Shown: positions 8,439 through 16,116 of the stretch, piece by piece
Numbering within the stretch: the first letter of the stretch is position 1
Layout of the letters: every line of letters begins with the position of its first letter
Assembly: GCA_965242855.1 (NCBI GenBank)
Contig: OZ251509.1
Location: 1,922,001-1,986,000 of the forward strand
Direction: 5' to 3'
DNA length: 64,000 bases
Origin: WTGU01 sp965242855
Lineage (GTDB): Bacteria > Pseudomonadota > Alphaproteobacteria > UBA828
Made by a program: the position numbers and the translations under genes
The notes under the pieces: generated by a model
What the model was told of the DNA's origin: nothing
Seen by the model: only the letters and a program-made list of their open reading frames with translations
Databases searched by the model: none

Positions 8439-8774
8439 ATGCGCATCTGGAACAAGCGGACCGACCGAAACATCCCAAAGACCGCCGTCTATGTCGGACG
8501 GCCTACCCCATGGGCCAACCCCTTCGTCATCGGACGCGACGGAGACCGAAAGACCGTCATCGCAAAGTACCGCCGATGGCTCTGGAAGCGGATGCAGCAG
8601 GGGCGCATCGACCGCAACCAACTCGCCGCCCTCGCCGGCCAGGACCTCGTCTGCCACTGCGCCCCCAGGCCCTGCCATGCACAGGTCCTCGCTCGCGCAG
8701 CCCAATGGGAGCGGCGCCAGCGGAGCGACCGACGCGACGCCACCGAACCGGCGCAGCACCAACTCCCGCTGTAG
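8439..8774 (+). CDS. DUF4326 protein
   Basis: 111 aa with an AGGAGA site about 10 nt before the ATG. The conserved DUF4326 features are the N-terminal 'VYVGRPTPWANPF' block and the 'LVCHCAPRPCHAQVLA' block with its C-x-C-x5-C-x2-H arrangement. The family is common in phages and integrative elements, and its function is unknown to me. Its pairing with DUF2493 is a recurrent cargo arrangement. Confidence 0.85.
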   Translation: MRIWNKRTDRNIPKTAVYVGRPTPWANPFVIGRDGDRKTVIAKYRRWLWKRMQQGRIDRNQLAALAGQDLVCHCAPRPCHAQVLARAAQWERRQRSDRRDATEPAQHQLPL

Positions 8775-8780
8775 GTTCGC

Positions 8781-8817
8781 CCCGTGAGAGCCGGTCCCCC
8801 TCACGGGAGCGGCTCTC
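8781..8817 (+). promoter_or_regulatory. two mutually exclusive hairpins after the DUF4326 gene
   Basis: CCCGTGAG (8781-8788) pairs perfectly with CTCACGGG (8800-8807). The overlapping GAGAGCCG (8786-8793) pairs perfectly with CGGCTCTC (8810-8817). The arms overlap, so only one stem can form at a time. It may simply be a compound terminator. Confidence 0.5.
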
Positions 8818-9080
8818 TCGCCGCTCGACGACCGTCCGCACCGCCGCCGCCGACCGCGCGGCTCACCGTCGCGACCGCACCGGCCCGCTCCCCTCGCCCA
8901 CCCGGGGCCCCAATCCCCTTTCTCCGCTCCCTGTGCTACTCCCTCGGCATGGAAGCCGTCTCCAACCCACACCCGACGCAGCACGCTGCAAGGTGTTGAA
9001 AAGGATGCGAAAACGTGCGCTTGACCGCGCCCCGCCATGACCGATCACAGCCCCGCGCGCGCTTGTCAGGCCGGAACAAG

Positions 9081-9281
9081 TGCGTCGCTTTTTGCGTCGC
9101 ACGGTTGATCCCGGGAGCATACATGAACGATAGCAATGGATTGGGCGTCACACAGGCGTCACACATGCGTCACACGCCGGCCTCCGAAGGTTGTAGGAAA
9201 CAGTCTCCTTCACCGCCTGCGTCGCATTGTGCGTCGCAGCCACACCTGCGCGGGACCATGAATGGTGGCATTCTGCGTCGC
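9081..9281 (+). repeat. cluster of short direct repeats (TGCGTCGC / GCGTCACAC) in helical phase
   Basis: TGCGTCGC starts at 9081, 9093, 9218, 9230 and 9274; the variant GCGTCACAC starts at 9145, 9156 and 9167. Within groups the spacing is 11-12 bp, one helical turn. The whole interval 8818-9585 has no supportable gene, so this is the main structure in it. Iterons of a replication origin, or an operator array for the ribbon-helix-helix gene downstream, both fit. Confidence 0.6.
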
Positions 9282-9585
9282 TCCCCGCACGGCCTACCCG
9301 GCGCCGTCTTGCGACCCGTTCGGACCGGGATTGCGCACAAACCGGCAGCCATTCATTCCAAAACGGGACAGGAACGAGGCGGTCGCGTTCACTGTCGGCA
9401 CGGCAAGGAACGGCGAAATGGCTCGCGTGGGTCATCGAACCTGCCCCAAATCTTCTCGATGCTCGTGCGATTCATTGTAGGATGCGGTACTGTCCGGTGA
9501 AGAATCGTGGGCTACCAGCGCCGACCGGCACCCGAATGCGGCAGATGCCGGCCGAGATGCGTGACGAAGCGGAAGGGGGAACGCG

Positions 9586-9909
9586 GTGGCCGGGACCGTC
9601 AACAAGCACATTCGCATCGACGAGGAGATATGGGAGCGCCTCGAAGCGGCGGCCAAGGACCGCGAGACCACGGCCAACCGGCTGCTCTCCGAGCTCGCCG
9701 CGCAGTGGCTGGAGAACCGAGAATGGCCGCGGACCGACGTGCAGATCCAGGTTGCCCGGTCGTCCCTGTTCACGGCGCAGGTCGTCGCACGCGACATGAT
9801 CGCGGCAGGACGCGAGAAGGAAGTCGAGGAAATCCGTAACTCCATCTCTTCCATCGTGCCCGATGTCGAGCCCAGTACAGGTCCACCAGACCATTCCAGA
9901 GAGCGGTAG
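9586..9909 (+). CDS. ribbon-helix-helix protein (Arc/CopG-like)
   Basis: 107 aa with a GTG start after a GGGGGAA site. The N-terminus (VNKHIRIDEEIWERLEAAAK) is a basic strand plus helix typical of ribbon-helix-helix DNA-binding dimers; RETTANRLLSELAAQWLENR forms the second helix region. The C-terminal half (RSSLFTAQVVARDMIAAGR) is a separate conserved domain that recurs in the fragment at 53528-53730. It lies just before the GHKL ATPase/methylase pair, so a repressor role for that operon is a reasonable inference. Confidence 0.65.
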   Translation: MAGTVNKHIRIDEEIWERLEAAAKDRETTANRLLSELAAQWLENREWPRTDVQIQVARSSLFTAQVVARDMIAAGREKEVEEIRNSISSIVPDVEPSTGPPDHSRER

Positions 9910-9941
9910 TGGTAGGTTCCCGAGCATCAATATGCGACACC

Positions 9942-9962
9942 GGAATACGATGACGGTATTCC
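9942..9962. promoter_or_regulatory. inverted repeat directly before the GHKL ATPase start codon
   Basis: GGAATAC-GATGACG-GTATTCC is a perfect 7-bp inverted repeat ending one base before the ATG at 9964, where no clear ribosome site exists. It could be an operator for the neighbouring ribbon-helix-helix protein or a hairpin that limits translation. Confidence 0.5.
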
Positions 9963-9963
9963 C

Positions 9964-12522
9964 ATGACCAATGAACCGATCTTCGCGGCTATCGGCGACA
10001 CAACCGACGATATCGAGGTACGTCTCAGCTACCGAATCGTCGAGCTGTTCTCCGAGGGCCTCTATACGAGCCCGAACAAAGCCATCGAGGAGCTCGTTGC
10101 TAATTCCTTTGACGCCGGTGCTCTAAGAGTCCATGTACTCCTCTCGTCAAACCTGCACGATCAGGATGCAACGATTGCGGTGTTCGATGACGGCGAAGGG
10201 ATGGACCAAGAGGGTCTCAAACGGCACTGGCTTATCGGCATTAGCAACAAGCGTAGGTTGTCATCACTCCCAAGAGGCCGGCAGCAGATCGGAAAATTCG
10301 GGATCGGTAAGCTGGCCACCTATGTGCTTGCCGACCGACTCACTCACATCAGCAAGTGTGGTGGAAAGTACTACTCGACTTCCATGGACTACCGCAGCAT
10401 CGACAAACGTGTCGATCGAGAGATTGAGCCGAAGGCGCCTATCCAGATCGCGCTCCGGGAGCTGACTGCGGGGCAAGTGAAGCAGGCCGTCGAGCCATGG
10501 ACCGAGGCCGCAGCGTTCAGGGCAGCGGGGACAGCACTGTTCGGAGAGGGAAGTCCAGCTTCCTGGACGTTCAGCATTATGTCGTCGCTCAAGCTCAAGG
10601 TGCACGAGATCAAGCTAGGCACCCTTGGATGGGTTCTGCGCACCGCATTACCCCTCCGGCCCGATTTCGGCATCTGGCTGAACGGCCAAGTGCTAGAATC
10701 GAGCAAAGAAGGTAAGGGCCTGCTCAGGCGATGGATTCTTGGGAAGGATCTGTCCGAGCTTCCCAAGCCAAGTCCCAAACTTGTCACCACATCAGAAGAG
10801 GTGAACATTTCCGAATCTAGTGAACATCGCTTCGGGCTTCACGTGCCTGGACTTGGACGTATCACGGGGTATGCGGAAGCATACCAGGATCTTCTTACCG
10901 GAAAGTCAGACGAGATTGGTCGGAGCCATGGATTCTTCGTCTATGTGTACGGACGGCTCCTCAACGTCGACGACGGGCATTTCAGTATCTCTCCGGACGA
11001 ACTGAGACACGGCACGTTTGGGCGCTTCCGCCTCGTGGTCCACATGAACGGATTGGACGAAGGACTCCGCTCGAATCGGGAGGCAATTGGCGAGGGTCCG
11101 TTGCTCAATACGGCGCAAGATGTGCTGCGAGCAATCTTCAATGCGGTGCGTCCTACGATCGAGACGCACGACAGAGGTGAAGCACCAGGAGCAAAGTTGG
11201 CTCGTGCGCTTGCGGCCAGCCCAGGTAGCTTGTCTCGCCGACCAATTGTCGATCTGTCTCGGGCTGTTGCAGCCGGCAAGAGTAAATCACGCTATTTGAT
11301 CATCCCGGAGTTTGATTCGGATGGGAATCAGGAGGATTTCTTCGTCGATCTCGACAAACGAGCGGCCGATGTGGCTGAAGAATTCATCACCGGTATCAAC
11401 ATCGACTTCGAAGGATCGTCACGCGATGGGGTAGCCAGATTCGACGCGAAATCTGGAACTCTACGCTTGAATGGATGGCATCCCTTTGTCGCTACTTTCC
11501 ATGACGAATTCACGAACAAACGGCTGAGCCAGCCATTGGAGTTGCTGGCGATGGCCGAGATCCTCATCGAGGCTCACCTCTATGTCATTGGTGTCGAGAC
11601 CTCGAAGGCTGAAAGCTTTCTCTCGGCACGCGATCAGCTCTTGCGAAACCTCACGAACGAATCGGGACGTCAGAGTGCTCTGTCCGTTGCCAATACACTT
11701 TCTGAGGCACGTAACAGTCCGGATGGTTTAGAGAAAGCCGTATGCGACGCGTTCCACAGTCTCGGCTTTGATGTAACTCCTCTTGGAAAGAGGGGTGAGC
11801 CCGATGGAGTGGCTGCTGCACACTTGTCGATGGATGAGCGAGGAAACTCTCGACATTACAAGGTGAGTCTGGAGGCAAAGAGCAAGGAAACATCCGGTGC
11901 ACCGGTTTCTGCAAAGGACGTTGGCATCGCCGCGGTCATTCAACATCGAGACAAACGCGAATGCCAACATGCGATTGTCATTGGACCAGCATTTCCGACC
12001 TCCGGAGGAGATGCTTCGGCCCTAGGACAGCAGATCACCACCGACCGGGAGCGGTCGAAAGCAGCTGGGACTGCTAAGACCATCACCCTCATCACGGTAG
12101 ATGACCTCGCTCGGCTCGTTCGGCTTCGGCCCGTGAAACAGATCGGCCTTTGGAAACTCCGTGAGCTATTCAAGGAGTGCTATCTGCCCGACCAAAGCAC
12201 TGAATGGGTTGAGTCTGTCCGGAAGACCGTCGTGAAAAAACCTCCTTATCGCAAGATCGTCGAGACAATCGAGGCGTTGCAGAGGAAGTATAAGAGAGCA
12301 TCTGTACAATATCCCGCACTTCGTGTTGAACTCTCACACATGATACCTTCTGTCGAGTACGAAACAGACGAGGAGCTCATTGAGTTGTGCAGGGGAATGG
12401 CGCAGATGGCGCCAGGCGCCATGTTCGCGAGCTCCAGTACAGTCGAGCTCGACCAGAGTGCGGAGAACGTGGTCGCCGCCATCGAAGCGGCCATGCAGGA
12501 GTATCCGCCGGATGAACGGTGA
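9964..12522 (+). CDS. GHKL ATPase (MutL/MORC-like) with C-terminal PD-(D/E)xK-like nuclease domain
   Basis: 852 aa. The N-terminal GHKL ATPase has all three nucleotide motifs: N-box AIEELVANSFDAGA, G1 VFDDGEGMD and G2 GKFGIGKLATYVL. A linker of about 400 residues follows. Around residues 580-650 is a restriction-nuclease-like core: GFDVTPLGKRGEPDGV supplies an Asp and YKVSLEAKSK supplies the ExK. The C-terminal ~150 residues look helical. Prokaryotic MutL/MORC homologues beside methylases and nuclease folds are a described restriction-modification class (Iyer, Abhiman and Aravind). This gene overlaps the methyltransferase by 4 nt. GC content is visibly lower than in the neighbours, suggesting transfer. 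The working model is an ATP-driven restriction factor. Confidence 0.75.
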   Translation: MTNEPIFAAIGDTTDDIEVRLSYRIVELFSEGLYTSPNKAIEELVANSFDAGALRVHVLLSSNLHDQDATIAVFDDGEGMDQEGLKRHWLIGISNKRRLSSLPRGRQQIGKFGIGKLATYVLADRLTHISKCGGKYYSTSMDYRSIDKRVDREIEPKAPIQIALRELTAGQVKQAVEPWTEAAAFRAAGTALFGEGSPASWTFSIMSSLKLKVHEIKLGTLGWVLRTALPLRPDFGIWLNGQVLESSKEGKGLLRRWILGKDLSELPKPSPKLVTTSEEVNISESSEHRFGLHVPGLGRITGYAEAYQDLLTGKSDEIGRSHGFFVYVYGRLLNVDDGHFSISPDELRHGTFGRFRLVVHMNGLDEGLRSNREAIGEGPLLNTAQDVLRAIFNAVRPTIETHDRGEAPGAKLARALAASPGSLSRRPIVDLSRAVAAGKSKSRYLIIPEFDSDGNQEDFFVDLDKRAADVAEEFITGINIDFEGSSRDGVARFDAKSGTLRLNGWHPFVATFHDEFTNKRLSQPLELLAMAEILIEAHLYVIGVETSKAESFLSARDQLLRNLTNESGRQSALSVANTLSEARNSPDGLEKAVCDAFHSLGFDVTPLGKRGEPDGVAAAHLSMDERGNSRHYKVSLEAKSKETSGAPVSAKDVGIAAVIQHRDKRECQHAIVIGPAFPTSGGDASALGQQITTDRERSKAAGTAKTITLITVDDLARLVRLRPVKQIGLWKLRELFKECYLPDQSTEWVESVRKTVVKKPPYRKIVETIEALQRKYKRASVQYPALRVELSHMIPSVEYETDEELIELCRGMAQMAPGAMFASSSTVELDQSAENVVAAIEAAMQEYPPDER

Positions 12523-13775
12523 AGAGTGAGAGGTATTTGGTGAGATTATCGCGCGAGGAAAGTGTCTACGGAATCCTGGGGCGTGACTCGGTTCATCCGT
12601 TCCCGGCACGCATGGCACCGGGCCTCGCACTCGATGTGATCGCAGAAAGCAAGAAGCCTCTGCGAATCCTTGATCCGATGTCGGGATCTGGCACAGTGCT
12701 CGCCGTCACCTCCTCCAAGGGGCATCATGCTGTCGGCGTCGACCTCGATCCTCTTGCAGTGCTCATATCGAGAGTCTGGACGACCGCTATTGACGTCGAG
12801 GCCGTCCAAGATGCGGCCATAACGGTGCTAGAGAACGCACGCCGCATCTTTACTTCGCTGCCAACGCGAGAGGCGTATCCCAGAAATGCAGACCCAGAGA
12901 CCCGCCTGTTTACAAGGTACTGGTTCGATGGTTACGCACGACGGCAACTTGCCTCACTTGCCATGGTCATACACCAGACTCGAAATAGCACGATCCGCGA
13001 AGCGCTGTGGTGTGCCTTCTCGCGTCTCATTATCACCAAGCAGTCCGGCGTATCACTGGCGGCGGATCTGTCGCATAGCCGGCCACACCGGAAGTTCAAA
13101 CGTGCGCCCGTGAAACCCTTCTGCAAGTTCCTATTTGCTGTGGATCGCGTCACCACAAACTGCATTGACAGCAGGAGTCGCAGCTGCGGACCTGCGACGC
13201 GTGTGTATGAAGGAGATGCTCGGTTTCTCGACCTCCAGGACGGATCCGTAGACCTAGTGATCACGTCTCCCCCATACCTGAACGCGATCGACTACCTGCG
13301 ATGTAGCAAGTTCTCGCTGGTGTGGATGGGATACTCTGTTGGCGAGCTCCGTCGTATTAGGTCCACAACGGTCGGTACTGAAGTTGGAATGGATGCGCGC
13401 GACGATCGAGAAATCCAAAGAATTCTGTTTGAGTTGAAGCTGCAACCAAAGCTACAGAGGCGACAGGAGGCCATGCTCGCTCGGTACATCAACGACATGC
13501 AGCACGCTGTCGGTGAGACTTCCAGGGTCCTCGTCAGCAACGGGAAGGCGGTATATGTAATTGGCGAGAATACTGTACGTGGTACGTTTATCCGCAACTC
13601 GATGATCGTGGAAGCGGTCGCCAGCACCGCCGGTCTTCGCTGCATTGCGCGCCGTTCCCGAGAGCTGCCAGCGAATCGCCGATATTTACCTCCTCCTTCG
13701 AAACAGTCGCAAACAGCAACTCTCGACAATCGCCTGCGCCGAGAAGTGATACTCACATTTCAGAAGATGGCGTAG
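12519..13775 (+). CDS. DNA methyltransferase partner of the GHKL nuclease
   Basis: 418 aa with a GTG start overlapping the upstream stop (GTGA). Motifs in order: HPFPARMAPGLALDVI (motif X-like), ILDPMSGSGTVLAV (motif I, S-adenosylmethionine binding), GVDLDPLAVL, and DLVITSPPYLNAIDYLR (catalytic motif IV, SPPY). SPPY indicates amino-group methylation, N4-cytosine or N6-adenine. It would modify host DNA to protect it from the coupled nuclease. Length and motifs look intact. GC is low, as in its partner. No separate specificity gene is present. Confidence 0.85.
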   Translation: MKSERYLVRLSREESVYGILGRDSVHPFPARMAPGLALDVIAESKKPLRILDPMSGSGTVLAVTSSKGHHAVGVDLDPLAVLISRVWTTAIDVEAVQDAAITVLENARRIFTSLPTREAYPRNADPETRLFTRYWFDGYARRQLASLAMVIHQTRNSTIREALWCAFSRLIITKQSGVSLAADLSHSRPHRKFKRAPVKPFCKFLFAVDRVTTNCIDSRSRSCGPATRVYEGDARFLDLQDGSVDLVITSPPYLNAIDYLRCSKFSLVWMGYSVGELRRIRSTTVGTEVGMDARDDREIQRILFELKLQPKLQRRQEAMLARYINDMQHAVGETSRVLVSNGKAVYVIGENTVRGTFIRNSMIVEAVASTAGLRCIARRSRELPANRRYLPPPSKQSQTATLDNRLRREVILTFQKMA

Positions 13776-14142
13776 CTCTCATCAAAACTACTCTCCGATC
13801 GTGCTCGATTAGTCACCAAAATTGACGTTGCCCGTATCCGGAAAGAGTGCTGTAGAAGAAGATCAGTTTGATTCTATCTCAGGATATGAAATCCTCACAA
13901 TCTTAGAGGATCAAACGTCTTGATATCGGTGTCATCCCATCTCTCTGTGACTGAACCACCGCAACAACTGCTCCGCCTCCTTTTGCCACGGCGTCCACCA
14001 GTGCTTTCAGTTGTTTCGTCTTCTCGACATGAGCACCGATATTCCAGAGCGAATGAGACCAAAAAACGCACCTTGGCGAAGGTATCGCCCGGTGATGCCT
14101 CCAAAACTGATCCGAAATTCGCCATGCGGCCCCCAGTATGCA
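13776..14142. other. gene-poor spacer
   Basis: Relatively AT-rich just after the methyltransferase stop. No promoter, terminator or convincing gene is seen. A short minus-strand reading near 13920-14030 (VEKTKQLKALVDAVAKGG) looks protein-like but has no start or family I can name. Confidence 0.4.
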
Positions 14143-14487
14143 GGATCCTTACACAATCGCTCGAGACGCGTCCGGACGAGGTCGATCTCTGTTTTCGGGG
14201 TCTGGACACCCGTTTTGATTTCTTCTGGCAAGCGTGCAGCACCCATAGCTCTCCGGCGATCTCGGTAATGTAGACAACTCGCCAAGCGTTCGTTCGGTGA
14301 CGCACCGCGATCTCCATCGCGTCCGACCCCAAGCCCCTGAGCGGCTTGATGATATCCGCCTTGCCGTCCTCCGCGGCAGTGGTCAAGGCCGTGTTGACGC
14401 GATCCCGAACGGCCTTCGGAAAACCCTCATAGGCCTTGCGCGCCGCCCGAACCCAGCCGACCGGCCGTTGGCTACAAGTTCAGGCAT
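14143..14487 (-). pseudogene. higB-like (RelE/Gp49) toxin, decayed by two frameshifts
   Basis: Read in three frames, the pieces join into a phage-Gp49/HigB-type toxin: a start MPELVANG at 14487, then VGWVRAARKAYEGFPKAVRD, then VVYITEIAGELWVLHACQKK, then KTGVQTPKTEIDLVRTRLE. One shift is in a GGCCGG run near 14455; the other is in an AAAA run near 14225. The family cleaves mRNA on the ribosome and is paired with an XRE antitoxin, which is not seen here. No intact product is possible without correction. Confidence 0.7.
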
Positions 14488-14749
14488 GCCGAGACCAGCC
14501 TTTCTTCTTCCCTCGGCGGAACGCGGGCAGGGTTCCGTTAGAGCGCCTCGTTGGCGCAATGGGCCGCTTCGCGCTGCCCCCGGATCAGATGCGCGGCCCA
14601 AGCTTGATCCCTGATCGCGACGGCCACCACGTTCAAGACACCGAGGACAGCAGGCCCACATCCACGCCGTCGTTCCAAGCGCCCCTCCGAGCCTCTGGAA
14701 GCACACCCTTCATCGCGCTATACTACGTCAAGAACCATGAGGAGCGACC

Positions 14750-15100
14750 ATGAGGTTCCAGGAATTCGTTGACGATCAGGTGTTCTCACCCGTGCTCATC
14801 GCCGACGCCCTGCGCACCACCAAGTCCGAAATCGCCGGCACCCTGGGTCTTGGCCGTGACGCGTTCTCGCGCGTATCGCGGATCCGGGCGCGCAAGACCC
14901 AGGTCCGCCTGCGCCAGATGCTGGAAATCCTGAACCGCGTCGAAGCCGAGACCGGATCGCCGCTCGCCGCCTATGCTTGGTTCCGCGCCGAGCCGCTGCC
15001 GGGCTTCGGCGGCGCCACACCGAACCTGTTGCTGCGCGAGGGCAAGGCCGATCACGTTCATGCCTATCTCGACCGAGTCATGGCGGGCGGCTATGCCTGA
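14750..15100 (+). CDS. Xre/MbcA/ParS-type antitoxin (DUF2384)
   Basis: 116 aa with a GAGGAG site before ATG and a TATACT -10-like box at 14718-14723. The N-terminal helices (VLIADALRTTKSEIAGTLGL) are the helix-turn-helix; the C-terminal part (LEILNRVEAETGSPLAAYAW and WFRAEPLPGFGGATP) is the toxin-binding domain typical of antitoxins of RES toxins. The next gene, 15 bp downstream, is a RES toxin. Confidence 0.88.
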   Translation: MRFQEFVDDQVFSPVLIADALRTTKSEIAGTLGLGRDAFSRVSRIRARKTQVRLRQMLEILNRVEAETGSPLAAYAWFRAEPLPGFGGATPNLLLREGKADHVHAYLDRVMAGGYA

Positions 15101-15115
15101 TCCCGCGCTCTCCTG

Positions 15116-15628
15116 ATGCGGTTTCGGGGGCTGGTTTACCGGGCGCACAATCCGCACTGGTCCTGGACACCCCTTTCCGGCGAGGGCGCGCGCCGTCACG
15201 GCGGGCGTTTCAACCGGTGCGGCATTCCGGCTCTCTATACCTCGCTCGATCCGCTGACGGCCATACGCGAGGCGCAGCCGCTGGGCAGACCGATGCAGCC
15301 GCTCACCCTTTGCGCCTACAAGGTCGATGTCGAACCTGTCTTCGATACCCTGGACAAGGCGCAACGCCGGACGCTGGGCGTGAGCGATTCTGATCTCGCG
15401 TGCCCCGCTTGGGAAGCGGAGATGCTTGCCGGCTCGGTCCCCGCGTCGCAGGCTCTGGCCGACCACCTGATCGCAGCAGGCTATGCGGGCATACGGGTCC
15501 GGAGTTTCGCAGTCGGAACCAGCACCGGCGACCTCAATCTCGTGATGTGGACGTGGGGGACCGACAGGCCGGCTCGTGTGGTCCTGATCGACGACGAAGG
15601 TCGGCTCTCCGAAGCCCAGGCCCATTGA
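15116..15628 (+). CDS. RES-domain toxin
   Basis: 170 aa. RES toxins degrade NAD+ and arrest growth. The family residues are visible: GEGARRHGGRFNRCGIPALY (conserved Arg and Asn), then YTSLDPLTAIREAQPLG (conserved Glu), and GDLNLVMWTWG near the end with the usual 'N-L-V-W' block. It pairs with the antitoxin gene just upstream, in the standard antitoxin-first order. Confidence 0.9.
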   Translation: MRFRGLVYRAHNPHWSWTPLSGEGARRHGGRFNRCGIPALYTSLDPLTAIREAQPLGRPMQPLTLCAYKVDVEPVFDTLDKAQRRTLGVSDSDLACPAWEAEMLAGSVPASQALADHLIAAGYAGIRVRSFAVGTSTGDLNLVMWTWGTDRPARVVLIDDEGRLSEAQAH

Positions 15629-16116
15629 TCGGAGGTCACACCAATCCACCTGCTGTCGAACTGCATCGGGTATACGAGGCAACCCAGGATCCGGCGCACG
15701 CATTACGCGACGATGGGCCTGCGCTGGGGATAACGCTAGACCATATTGTCCGCCAATAGGACCCAAACCGCGCCCTGAAACCCTGTCAGGCTCCCCCACA
15801 TGCCTGAGCCCTTCACGACAAACAGCGGTATTCACCACGCCTTCGCGCCTTCTCCGACACTGATCAAGGACACACTACACACTACACCGCATCCATGTCG
15901 TTTTCGAAGGCTCGGACGGCCGATGCTGGTCGGCAAGCACCGACCTGATTTCGCCGATGGCAAAAGGCGCGGCAACTCTCTGCGACAACATGAATATCCG
16001 GCTCGTATCCGACCGCAAGGGTTGGACGGCATTCGCCGCGCGGGTCTTCCCGGAGCAGCCCGGCGGTGGCGACGACAACGGGAAGGCTCCTTGCGAGTTC
16101 CCAGAATTTAAGGTCG
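15629..16116. other. gene-free spacer between RES toxin and relaxase gene
   Basis: No supported gene. A short ACACTACACACTACACC run lies near 15875. Since mobF reads toward this region, it is downstream of both flanking genes. Confidence 0.5.

Noticed and set aside
13894..14030. Minus-strand reading VEKTKQLKALVDAVAKGG as a gene
   Set aside because: Protein-like, but no start codon or ribosome site fits and no family was recognised.
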